A stretch of 64,000 bases of DNA from assembly GCA_017444985.1 (NCBI GenBank), contig JAFSVK010000148.1:1-64000 (forward strand), read 5' to 3'. The DNA is from Bacillota bacterium. Its GTDB lineage: Bacteria; Bacillota; Clostridia; Lachnospirales; CAG-274. Numbering within the stretch: position 1 is the first letter of the stretch; each line of letters starts with the position of its first letter. Below, one piece after another: positions 6,165-14,024 of this stretch. Both the position numbers and the translations under genes were made by a program. The notes beneath the pieces were generated by a model. The model was not told where the DNA came from and made no database searches. It saw only the letters and a program-made list of their open reading frames with translations.

Positions 6165-8372
6165 ATGAGTATGGTTACCAATATTACCGACCTTCAACTT
6201 ATTGTAAATGCCCATTGTGGGGATCCCCATGTTATATTGGGTATGCATGAAATAGAAAGATACGGACAGCCCTGTGTTATTGTTCGTGTAATGAATCCAC
6301 AGGCAAAGAAGATAACGATCATAGACGATGCCAACAAGACAAGAAGGTATGAGGCTGAAAAGGTACACAGTTTCGGCTTTTTCGAATGCTTGATACCCAC
6401 AAGGAAACAGTGGTTTAAATATAAACTTGAAACAGACTACGGTGAGGGTGTGGTAGTTACAGAGTACGATCCCTACACCTTTCCCCCGGGAATAGGGGAA
6501 GAAGATATTTATCTTTTTAACCAAGGTACACACTACAGAGTATATGAAAAGCTGGGCGCAAATGTTACCACCATAGACGGTGTGGAAGGTGTTCTTTTTG
6601 GAGTGTGGGCACCTAATGCAGGCAGAGTAAGCGTTATAGGAAACTTCAACGCATGGGACGGCAGACGCCACCAGATGCGCCTTTTGGGAGGCTCGGGTAT
6701 ATGGGAGATATTTATACCGGGTCTTAAAGAGTGCGACGGCTATAAGTTTGAGATAAAAACAAACACGGGAGAGATAATACAAAAATCCGACCCCTATGCA
6801 AAATTTGACGAACTTCGCCCCAGCCAAACTTCCCTTGTTTTTGATATAAATAAATATAAGTGGAACGATGCCGCTTGGTACGATCATCTTAAAGATACGG
6901 ATAAGTTCAACATACCCATGAACATTTATGAGGTGCATTTAGGCTCATGGAAGAGGGTAGAAGATGAAGATAACAGATTTTTAAGCTATCTTGAATTGGC
7001 AGATACTCTCATACCTTATGTTAAGGATATGGGCTATACCCATATAGAACTGCTTCCCATAGAGGAGCATCCCTTTGACGGTTCTTGGGGCTATCAGCTT
7101 ACGGGCTACTACGCTCCCACAAGTCGTTACGGAAATCCCGACGAGTTTATGGAGTTTGTGGACAGGTGTCATCAGGCGGGAATAGGTGTATTCCTTGATT
7201 GGGTACCCGCTCATTTCCCGAAGGATTCCCACGGCCTTGCAAAGTTTGACGGCTCAGCTCTTTATGAACACGCAAATCCCATGCAGGGCGAACATCCCGA
7301 ATGGGGTACCTTGATATTCAACTACGGCAGATGCGAGGTAAAGAACTTCCTTATAGCAAATGCCCTCTACTGGGTGGAAAAATTCCATATAGACGGTTTA
7401 AGAGTAGATGCTGTTGCATCCATGCTCTACCTTGATTATGCCAGAAGCGAGGGGCAGTGGGTGCCCAATCAATACGGCGGCAGAGAAAATATCGAGGCTG
7501 TGGAATTTTTAAAACACTTAAATTCCATAATGGCACAGAGAAACCCTCATGCCCACATGATAGCAGAGGAGTCCACCTCTTGGCCGAAGGTTACGGAAAA
7601 GCCCGAAAATGACGGCCTTGGTTTTACATTAAAGTGGAATATGGGCTGGATGAACGACTTCCTTGAGTATGTGGAAAAAGAGCCTATATACAGAAAATAT
7701 CACCACTACAATATGACATTTGCCTCCACCTATGCCTACAGCGAGAAGTTCATACTCGTTTTAAGCCATGACGAAGTGGTACACGGCAAAAAGTCCATGC
7801 TTGACAAAATGCCCGGCGACCTTTGGCAGAAGTTCGCAAACCTTAGAGTTTCCTACGGCTACGCCATGACTCACCCGGGTAAAAAGCTTTTGTTTATGGG
7901 CGGAGAGTTCGGTCAATTTATAGAGTGGGACGAAAAGAGGCCTCTTGACTGGTTCCTTTTGGAGTATGACCACCACAGAAATACCCTTGAGTACGTGAAG
8001 GCACTTAACAAAATATACAAGCAGTACAACTCCCTTTGGAGCAAAGACTTTGACAGCTTCGGCTTCGAGTGGATAGATGCCGACGACAAGGACAGAAGTA
8101 TCTATTCCTACATCAGAAGAGGCTACGCAAAGGAAGATACACTTGTTATAATATGCAACTTTACTCCCAATACCTACGAAGATTTCAGAATAGGCGTACC
8201 CTTTGAGGGCAGATGGAAGGAAATATTCAATTCCGATGCCACCATCTACGGAGGAAGCGGCGTTGTAAACACCCAAGCGGCTAACAGCGAAAAAATAGAG
8301 TGGAATCACAGACAAGACAGTATAGGTTTGAGACTTGCTCCCTTGTCGGTAGTGATATACAAGCCCGAGTAA
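6165..8372 (+). CDS. glgB: 1,4-alpha-glucan branching enzyme GlgB
   Basis: GlgB transfers alpha-1,4 glucan segments to make alpha-1,6 branches in glycogen. The 735-residue product has an N-terminal region and CBM48-type beta domain (about residues 20-230), then the GH13 barrel. The catalytic residues are visible: nucleophile Asp415 in GLRVDAV, acid Glu468 in IAEES, and Asp536 in LSHDEVVHG. The ATG at 6165 follows GAGAGGAAG; an in-frame codon further upstream would overlap that site. No other glycogen genes (glgC, glgA, glgP) are adjacent, so this is a stand-alone copy. A strong terminator follows. Confidence 0.96.
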   Translation: MSMVTNITDLQLIVNAHCGDPHVILGMHEIERYGQPCVIVRVMNPQAKKITIIDDANKTRRYEAEKVHSFGFFECLIPTRKQWFKYKLETDYGEGVVVTEYDPYTFPPGIGEEDIYLFNQGTHYRVYEKLGANVTTIDGVEGVLFGVWAPNAGRVSVIGNFNAWDGRRHQMRLLGGSGIWEIFIPGLKECDGYKFEIKTNTGEIIQKSDPYAKFDELRPSQTSLVFDINKYKWNDAAWYDHLKDTDKFNIPMNIYEVHLGSWKRVEDEDNRFLSYLELADTLIPYVKDMGYTHIELLPIEEHPFDGSWGYQLTGYYAPTSRYGNPDEFMEFVDRCHQAGIGVFLDWVPAHFPKDSHGLAKFDGSALYEHANPMQGEHPEWGTLIFNYGRCEVKNFLIANALYWVEKFHIDGLRVDAVASMLYLDYARSEGQWVPNQYGGRENIEAVEFLKHLNSIMAQRNPHAHMIAEESTSWPKVTEKPENDGLGFTLKWNMGWMNDFLEYVEKEPIYRKYHHYNMTFASTYAYSEKFILVLSHDEVVHGKKSMLDKMPGDLWQKFANLRVSYGYAMTHPGKKLLFMGGEFGQFIEWDEKRPLDWFLLEYDHHRNTLEYVKALNKIYKQYNSLWSKDFDSFGFEWIDADDKDRSIYSYIRRGYAKEDTLVIICNFTPNTYEDFRIGVPFEGRWKEIFNSDATIYGGSGVVNTQAANSEKIEWNHRQDSIGLRLAPLSVVIYKPE

Positions 8373-8378
8373 ACATAG

Positions 8379-8406
8379 GGGGTGTGAATGTTCACACCCC
8401 TTTTTT
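8379..8406 (+). terminator. Terminator of glgB
   Basis: A 10-bp perfect stem, GGGGTGTGAA/TTCACACCCC, with a two-base centre is followed by six T residues. Confidence 0.92.
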
Positions 8407-8428
8407 GAATTTAATCGGATTTTACAAT

Positions 8429-8588
8429 AAGGGTACCTCTAAAAAGTGCTATTGAAGCAAAATTGAGATAGCTTGTTCGAGGACTGGGAAATGGCTCGAA
8501 GCCAATGTAGAGCATTGGTGAGAGACATTGACGACGTACTCGGGCAAGATAGCCAATTTTACGATTTATGAGTTTCTAGAGGTGCCCT
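8429..8588 (+). repeat. R155 structured repeat, copy 3
   Basis: A full-length copy in the same orientation as copy 2, sitting between the glgB terminator and the ATP-grasp operon. Compared with copy 2 it differs at a handful of positions, and its right end reads TTTCTAGAGGTGCCCT instead of TTTTTAGAGGTCCCT. Copies 2 and 3 together bracket the pepD operon and glgB. Confidence 0.88.
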
Positions 8589-8626
8589 TAAGCAAAAGCA
8601 TTATATGTGCGATGATATGTTTTAAA

Positions 8627-8645
8627 TTTGTATTATTGATACAAA
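8627..8645. promoter_or_regulatory. Palindrome upstream of ATP-grasp operon
   Basis: TTTGTAT and ATACAAA form perfect 7-bp arms around a five-base spacer, about 60 bases before the first ATP-grasp gene. The shape fits a dimeric repressor operator. No clear -35/-10 pair can be fixed around it. Confidence 0.4.
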
Positions 8646-8703
8646 CAGAGTAGAGCGGACGGCTCTATGCCTATTTTGCGACTTGTAATATTAGGAGGCA
8701 AGA

Positions 8704-10401
8704 ATGAAAAATATAATTATTGTGGAAGCAATATCAACGGGGTACAATTTAGTGGAGGATGTCAGAAGAAGAGGCTATAATCCCGTAGTTCTGGAAAGTC
8801 CGGGAAAGGAAAGTGCGGATATTAAGGCTACACGCAGTGCCTCATACGCTCTCTTTTACAAAAGACCTACGATAATAAAGGCATCGGAAGATTATACCGA
8901 GACCCTTGCCACAGTTAAGAAATACGATCCCGTATTGGTGGTGGCAGGTTCCGAGCAGGGGGTCGGACTTGCGACGCACTTATCGGAGGATCTCGGTCTT
9001 TTGGGGAATCCTTATAAAAACATTGATGTTATGACAAGAAAGGATGCCATGCAGGAAGCTTTGAAAAAAGCAGGTATAAGATATATAAGGGGAAAGGTGG
9101 TAAAAACGGCTGATGAGGCTGTTGCTTTTTGTCGGGAAAACGGCTTCACCACAGCAGTTATTAAACCCTTGCAAAGTGCAGGCAGTCAGGGCTTGTTTTT
9201 GTGCGATGATCTTGAAGAAGTAAAAAAGGCTACGGAAACTATAATGACATATAATGATCTATACGGTCTTCCCATAAGAAAGGCACTTGTACAGGAGCGT
9301 ATAGTCGGTACGGAATATTGTGTAAATACACTGTCTTGCAACGGCAAACACACGCTTAATTCACTGCTTAAATACAGTATGATAAAAACGGAGGAGGGTG
9401 GTTATATCTATGACTACTCCGAAACATTAAGCCACCCCGAACAGGGTCATACGGAACTTATAGAGTATGCTTTTAAGGTGGCGGATGCCATAGATTTCAA
9501 ATACGGTGTCATACACGGAGAATATATGATAGATGAAAAGGGTCCCGTGTTGATAGAGGTAAATTGTCGTCCTATGGGTTGTACAATGACCGACGAATAT
9601 TTAGACATGATATTCGGACAACATGAATCCGATACGATGCTGGATGCTTATTTGGACCCCGAAGGTTTTGCTGTAAAAGCTGAGAGACCCTATGGGACCT
9701 TAAAAAAAGGTGCGCTGAAATTTATAATGATACCTAAGGATATGGAGGCGGAAGACCATCCGGTTTGTGTCATTGCAAAACAACTTGAAAGCACCTATAA
9801 AATCTCGGTAAACGACAGCACCACCCCCGTATGCTACTCCAAGACAAGGGATATGGAAACATCGGGAGGGATCATATATCTTGTACATTCCGACGAAAAC
9901 GTTGTTATGTCAGACGTTGCCATACTAAGAGAAATAGAAAGCAAATACTTTTCTTTGATCTTCAGTGAAGGTATGTCAAGAAGGTGGTTTGCGGATGCCA
10001 ATGTTGCTACGACCGATTTTGAAAGAATTATAAAAGAATGCAACTGCCATGGTGCCATACTTGCGGCAGGAGATAAGGTATGGGAAAGAGAGGGTATACA
10101 AACCGCAACACCTCAGACTATAGATGATGTACACAAAGGTTTTGATTGTGTTATAATAGGCTATCAGCTTTCATTGCTTGACCTTAAGGAGTCGGCTTGT
10201 CTGGAGGTCATATTTAAAACCATGGACAAGGTAAAAAACGGCGGAAGGGTCATAATCCCTCAAAATACTTACGAATATCTTTCATATAAAAGAGAGGGTG
10301 CAGAACTTCTTATGAGAATAAAACACCTTAACATACAGGTGCCGGTTCCCGGAATCAACGGCTATGTTATAGGTGTGAAAGAGAATCGAGAGAGGTGGTA
10401 A
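8704..10401 (+). CDS. ATP-grasp ligase with methyltransferase-like C-terminus (paralogue 1)
   Basis: The 565-residue protein is an ATP-grasp enzyme, a family that joins a carboxylate to an amine through an acyl-phosphate. The order seen is: an N-terminal Rossmann-like segment (1-100, IIIVEAISTGYNLVEDVRRRG), an ATP-grasp core with Lys154 (VIKP), the flexible loop SAGSQG (159-163), Glu198/Glu204, and the metal-binding Glu285 and Asn287 in GPVLIEVNCRPMG. Residues about 440-565 read like the second half of a SAM-dependent methyltransferase (FDCVIIGYQLS, then KVKNGGRVIIP), without a recognisable SAM-binding glycine motif. The N-terminal style recalls L-amino-acid ligases of the BacD type, but the substrate cannot be read from sequence. 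It is the first gene of a three-gene operon. Confidence 0.85.
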   Translation: MKNIIIVEAISTGYNLVEDVRRRGYNPVVLESPGKESADIKATRSASYALFYKRPTIIKASEDYTETLATVKKYDPVLVVAGSEQGVGLATHLSEDLGLLGNPYKNIDVMTRKDAMQEALKKAGIRYIRGKVVKTADEAVAFCRENGFTTAVIKPLQSAGSQGLFLCDDLEEVKKATETIMTYNDLYGLPIRKALVQERIVGTEYCVNTLSCNGKHTLNSLLKYSMIKTEEGGYIYDYSETLSHPEQGHTELIEYAFKVADAIDFKYGVIHGEYMIDEKGPVLIEVNCRPMGCTMTDEYLDMIFGQHESDTMLDAYLDPEGFAVKAERPYGTLKKGALKFIMIPKDMEAEDHPVCVIAKQLESTYKISVNDSTTPVCYSKTRDMETSGGIIYLVHSDENVVMSDVAILREIESKYFSLIFSEGMSRRWFADANVATTDFERIIKECNCHGAILAAGDKVWEREGIQTATPQTIDDVHKGFDCVIIGYQLSLLDLKESACLEVIFKTMDKVKNGGRVIIPQNTYEYLSYKREGAELLMRIKHLNIQVPVPGINGYVIGVKENRERW

Positions 10402-10403
10402 AC

Positions 10404-12101
10404 ATGAGGAATATAATAATCGTGGAGGCAGTGTCAACGGGATACAATTTAGTGGAGGATGCGAGGCGAAGAGGCTATAATCCAATAGTATTGGAATATG
10501 CAGAGAATGAAGGCGGAGATATAAAGGATATGCGCAAAGCCGCTTATGCTCGTTTTTACAAGTACCCTCAAATAATAAAGGCATCGAAAAATTACGCCGA
10601 GACCCTTGCCGAAATAAAAAAATACCATCCCATATTGGTAGTGGCAAGTTCGGATCATGGTATCGAGCTTGCTTCACGCTTATCGGAGGATCTTGGGCTT
10701 TTGGGAAATCCTTATAAAACCGTTGCCGCTATGACAAGAAAGGATGCCATGCATGAAGCCTTAAAAAAGGCAGGTATAAGATATATAAAGGGAAAAGTTA
10801 TAAAAACGGCGGAGGAAGCTGTGGCTTTTTGCCAAGAAAACGGCTTTTCCACAGCGGTTATCAAGCCTTTGCAAAGTTCGGGCAGTCAGGGCTTGTTTTT
10901 GTGTGATGATCTTGAGGAAGTAAAAAAGGCTGCGGAAACCATAATGACGTATGTTGATACACTCGGATTTCCCATAAGAAAGGCACTTATACAGGAACGC
11001 ATCGTCGGTACGGAATATATTGTAAATACCGCATCCTGCAAGGGTGAACATAGGCTTAATTCATTGCTGAAATATAAAAAAGTCAAAACCTCGGAGGGAG
11101 GGTATATCTATGACTACTGCGAAACATTAAGCCACCCCGAACAGGGACATACTGAGCTTATAGAGTATGCTTTTAAGGTGGCTGATGCTATAGGTTTTAA
11201 ATACGGTGTCATACATGGAGAATATATGATAGATGAAAAGGGCCCCGTATTGATAGAGGTAAATTGCCGACCTATGGGCGGCTCTATTGCAGACGAGTAT
11301 CTTGATATGATATTCGGACAGCATGAAACCGATGCAATGTTGGATGCCTATTTGGATCCCGAGGGTTTTAAGATAAAAGCCAAGAGACCCTATGGTACAT
11401 TAAAAAAAGGTGTGTTGAAATTTATAATGATACCTAATGATATGGAGGCGGAAGACCATCCCGTTTGTGTCATTGCAAAACAACTTGAAAGCACATATAA
11501 AATTGCGGTAAACGACAGCACCGTTCCCGTATATTATCTAAAAACAAGGGATCTGGACACAACGGGAGGTACTATATTTCTTGTGCATTCCGATGAAAAT
11601 GCAGTTATGTCAGATCTTGCTTTATTAAGAGAGACAGAACAAAAATATTTTTCCTTGCTACTGAATGACGGTATGTCAAGAAGGTGGTTTGCGGATGCCA
11701 ATGTTGCTACGACCGATTTTGAAAGGATTATAAAAGAATGCAACTGCCACGGTGCCATACTTGCGGCAGGGGATAAGGCTTGGGAAAGAGAGGGTATACA
11801 AACCGCAACACCTCAGACTATAGATGATGTACACAAAGGTTTTGATTGTGTTATAATAGGCTATCAGCTTTCATTGCTTGATCTTAAGGAGTCGGCTTGT
11901 CTGGAGGTCATATTTAAAACCATGGACAAGGTAAAAAATGGCGGAAGGGTCATAATCCCTCAAAGCACATATGAATATCTTTCTTATAAAAGAGAGGGTG
12001 CGGAACTTCTTATGAGAATAAAACATCTTACCATACAGGTACCCTTTTCGGGACTTAACGGCTATGTTATAGGAGTGAAAGAGGATCGATCACATGCGTA
12101 A
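10404..12101 (+). CDS. ATP-grasp ligase with methyltransferase-like C-terminus (paralogue 2)
   Basis: A tandem paralogue of the preceding gene with the same length (565 residues) and the same ATP-grasp residues. It starts two bases after the first gene stops. The ATG at 10404, after GAGAGAGGTGG, is chosen over a GTG nine bases upstream. The copies differ most in the first 110 residues and around 205-230, the likely substrate-facing parts (CVNTLSCNGKHT against IVNTASCKGEHR), whereas the last 130 residues are almost the same. This points to a duplication in which the two ligases may take different substrates or act one after the other. The stop overlaps the start of the MATE gene by eight bases. 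Confidence 0.85.
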   Translation: MRNIIIVEAVSTGYNLVEDARRRGYNPIVLEYAENEGGDIKDMRKAAYARFYKYPQIIKASKNYAETLAEIKKYHPILVVASSDHGIELASRLSEDLGLLGNPYKTVAAMTRKDAMHEALKKAGIRYIKGKVIKTAEEAVAFCQENGFSTAVIKPLQSSGSQGLFLCDDLEEVKKAAETIMTYVDTLGFPIRKALIQERIVGTEYIVNTASCKGEHRLNSLLKYKKVKTSEGGYIYDYCETLSHPEQGHTELIEYAFKVADAIGFKYGVIHGEYMIDEKGPVLIEVNCRPMGGSIADEYLDMIFGQHETDAMLDAYLDPEGFKIKAKRPYGTLKKGVLKFIMIPNDMEAEDHPVCVIAKQLESTYKIAVNDSTVPVYYLKTRDLDTTGGTIFLVHSDENAVMSDLALLRETEQKYFSLLLNDGMSRRWFADANVATTDFERIIKECNCHGAILAAGDKAWEREGIQTATPQTIDDVHKGFDCVIIGYQLSLLDLKESACLEVIFKTMDKVKNGGRVIIPQSTYEYLSYKREGAELLMRIKHLTIQVPFSGLNGYVIGVKEDRSHA

Positions 12102-13830
12102 CGGTAAAATATTAAATAAAAAGTTTTTTCAGTTTTTACTGCCTACATCTTTAAGCATAGTGGCAATGTCCCTCAACGAATTTGTAGATGCTCTGCTTGT
12201 GGCAAACCTTATAGACTCCGATGCAATGACACTTGTAAATATGGGTACTCCCCTTGTGTTTATATTTGCGGTGATATATGCACTTTTGGGAGTGGGAGGC
12301 TCTACATTATATGCAGGGTATCTCGGTCGATATGAAATAAAAAAAGCCGAAAAAATATTTACAGTCACAATGCTTGCGGCTCTGTTCATATCCCTTGCTG
12401 TGCTGATATTCGGCTTTGTGTTTATTGACTTTCTTTCGGGACTTATGTGTAAAGCCCCGGAATACAGCACTATTTTCAAACAATATATAAGGGTGCTTAT
12501 AGTTTCGAGTGTTCTGATAATACCTATACAGGTACTTATAAGTTTTATGCCGTCTTTCGGACGTCCGGGGGTAGGTACATTTATAAATATTACAGCAAAT
12601 GTTGTAAATTTGATAATGGACTATGTTTATATTCGTTTTTTTGCCACAGGTCTGTCGGGTGCCGCTTATGCCACACTTACAGGCTATGCGGTGGGAGCTG
12701 TTATAATATTTGTGCTATACATCATGGGTAAATTGCAGCTGCCCTTTGCAAAAATATCTTTAAAGGATCTTTGTGAATTGAAAGAAGCGATTGCGGTAGG
12801 TCTTTCACCTGCTGCAAATCAAGTGGGTTACTGTATCAAAGTATCTTTTTCAAATCACGTGGCATTTGCACTTGCAGGCATGGCGGGAACAACGGTGTAT
12901 TCCTTATGTATGCAGGTCGTATCCATAATATCCATATTTATCGGTGGGGTAATAGATGCCGCTGTACCTATAGCATCCTCCCTATACGGACAAAGAGATT
13001 TCTCGGGAGTTCGCTTACTTATGAAAACGGCTATATGGGTGCAGTTCATCACAACTATTCTTTGCTTTGCCGTAATCGAAGTTTGGCCGCAGGGCGTTTT
13101 GGCAATGTATAATGTATCGGGGGATATGACACCTCTTGCTATAAACGGTTTGCGCATATTCACCGTAATGTTTTTATTCAGAGGCTTTACATTGGTATAC
13201 ATATACTATTTTCCTATTATAGGTAGAAAGATATATGCTTTTGTAATAAGTCTTACAGACGGCTTTCTCGGGCTTATACCCTTGATATTGATACTTACAA
13301 TGTTAAACGGCATAAACGGATTGTGGCAAGCCTATGCACTGCTTTCCATATTGCTGGTGTTTGGTATTGTGGTGGTGAATATAATCATCTCCATACGCTC
13401 CAAGGGAAAATACAGTAAGCTCCTTTTGCTTGAGCACGAGGATGAAAATATCCCCGTTTACGAATGTAGCATAAATGCAATAAATAAGGATGTTTCGGAA
13501 CTCTCAAAAAACATACAAACATTTTGCGAGGATCACGGTACAGAACAAAAACTCTCTCTTCTTACCGCACTGTCAGTGGAAGAAATGAGTGTTTTTACCA
13601 TAGAACAAAACAAAAACTCCCATATAGACCAAATCGATATCTTGCTAAAGATATATCCAGAATATATATTGATGGATTTCAGAAGCATAGGCACTCCCTT
13701 TGACATATCCGCAACAACGGAGGAATATTCCAATATGGATATTTTGAAAAAAATAGTCACCGATATGGAATACAACTATGTTTTGGGTATGAACCAAACA
13801 CGCCTAAAATATAATAGGCAATATTCTTAA
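12094..13830 (+). CDS. MATE-family exporter with GHKL-ATPase-like tail
   Basis: The first ~450 residues are a twelve-segment MATE (MOP superfamily) antiporter, beginning LLPTSLSIVAMSLNEFVDALLV. MATE proteins export small, often cationic or amphipathic compounds using Na+ or H+ gradients. Residues about 465-578 form a soluble domain resembling the RsbW/SpoIIAB-type histidine-kinase ATPase: LSVEEMSVFTIEQN where the N box should be, then DFRSIGTPFDI and a closing MNQTRLKY. The usual N-box asparagine and the DxG motif look altered, so ATP binding may be lost. It overlaps the second ligase gene, strongly suggesting that it exports or gives immunity to the ligase product. Confidence 0.88.
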   Translation: MRNGKILNKKFFQFLLPTSLSIVAMSLNEFVDALLVANLIDSDAMTLVNMGTPLVFIFAVIYALLGVGGSTLYAGYLGRYEIKKAEKIFTVTMLAALFISLAVLIFGFVFIDFLSGLMCKAPEYSTIFKQYIRVLIVSSVLIIPIQVLISFMPSFGRPGVGTFINITANVVNLIMDYVYIRFFATGLSGAAYATLTGYAVGAVIIFVLYIMGKLQLPFAKISLKDLCELKEAIAVGLSPAANQVGYCIKVSFSNHVAFALAGMAGTTVYSLCMQVVSIISIFIGGVIDAAVPIASSLYGQRDFSGVRLLMKTAIWVQFITTILCFAVIEVWPQGVLAMYNVSGDMTPLAINGLRIFTVMFLFRGFTLVYIYYFPIIGRKIYAFVISLTDGFLGLIPLILILTMLNGINGLWQAYALLSILLVFGIVVVNIIISIRSKGKYSKLLLLEHEDENIPVYECSINAINKDVSELSKNIQTFCEDHGTEQKLSLLTALSVEEMSVFTIEQNKNSHIDQIDILLKIYPEYILMDFRSIGTPFDISATTEEYSNMDILKKIVTDMEYNYVLGMNQTRLKYNRQYS

Positions 13831-13847
13831 AGAGCTCTTTGTCTATA

Positions 13848-13882
13848 GGGAACCTCAAAAAACAATGTTTTTAGAGGTTCCC
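13848..13882. repeat. Mini-derivative of R155 ends
   Basis: GGGAACCTC-AAAAA and TTTTTAGAGGTTCCC form a hairpin that keeps only the two terminal arms of R155 with almost nothing between them. It lies 17 bases after the MATE stop, so it may also serve as a weak terminator, although no T tract follows on the plus strand. It joins directly onto the helicase remnant. Confidence 0.6.
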
Positions 13883-13998
13883 ATAATAAAACTCTTCCCC
13901 GTCCCCGTAGGCTGCACCACAGCTACACGATCTTTAAACGCAAAAAGCTGCGTCAGCCTTTCATAAGTTTCTTTGTTATGTTTATGAAGTCGTAACAC
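13855..13998 (-). pseudogene. Truncated helicase start (Walker A remnant)
   Basis: On the minus strand a 48-codon frame from a GTG encodes HNKETYERLTQLFAFKD, then RVAVVQPTGTGKSFIMG, which is a clear superfamily-2 helicase motif I with its usual lead-in. The frame then runs into the mini-repeat and stops (TGA within the repeat). Everything after motif I is missing; the other side is occupied by the MATE gene. It reads as the surviving 5' end of a large DEAD/SNF2-type helicase gene cut off by insertion or deletion at the repeat. No ribosome site is evident. Confidence 0.6.
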
Positions 13999-14024
13999 AG
14001 CTTTTTACCACGCTTTTCTATATT

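Noticed and set aside
6144-6938. 264-codon minus-strand frame opposite glgB
   Set aside because: It is the antisense shadow of a clear branching enzyme, has no ribosome site and no recognisable protein features.
1-8588. R155 copies considered as CRISPR or tRNA-like units
   Set aside because: Copies are kilobases apart with no spacers, and no cloverleaf or CCA end is present.
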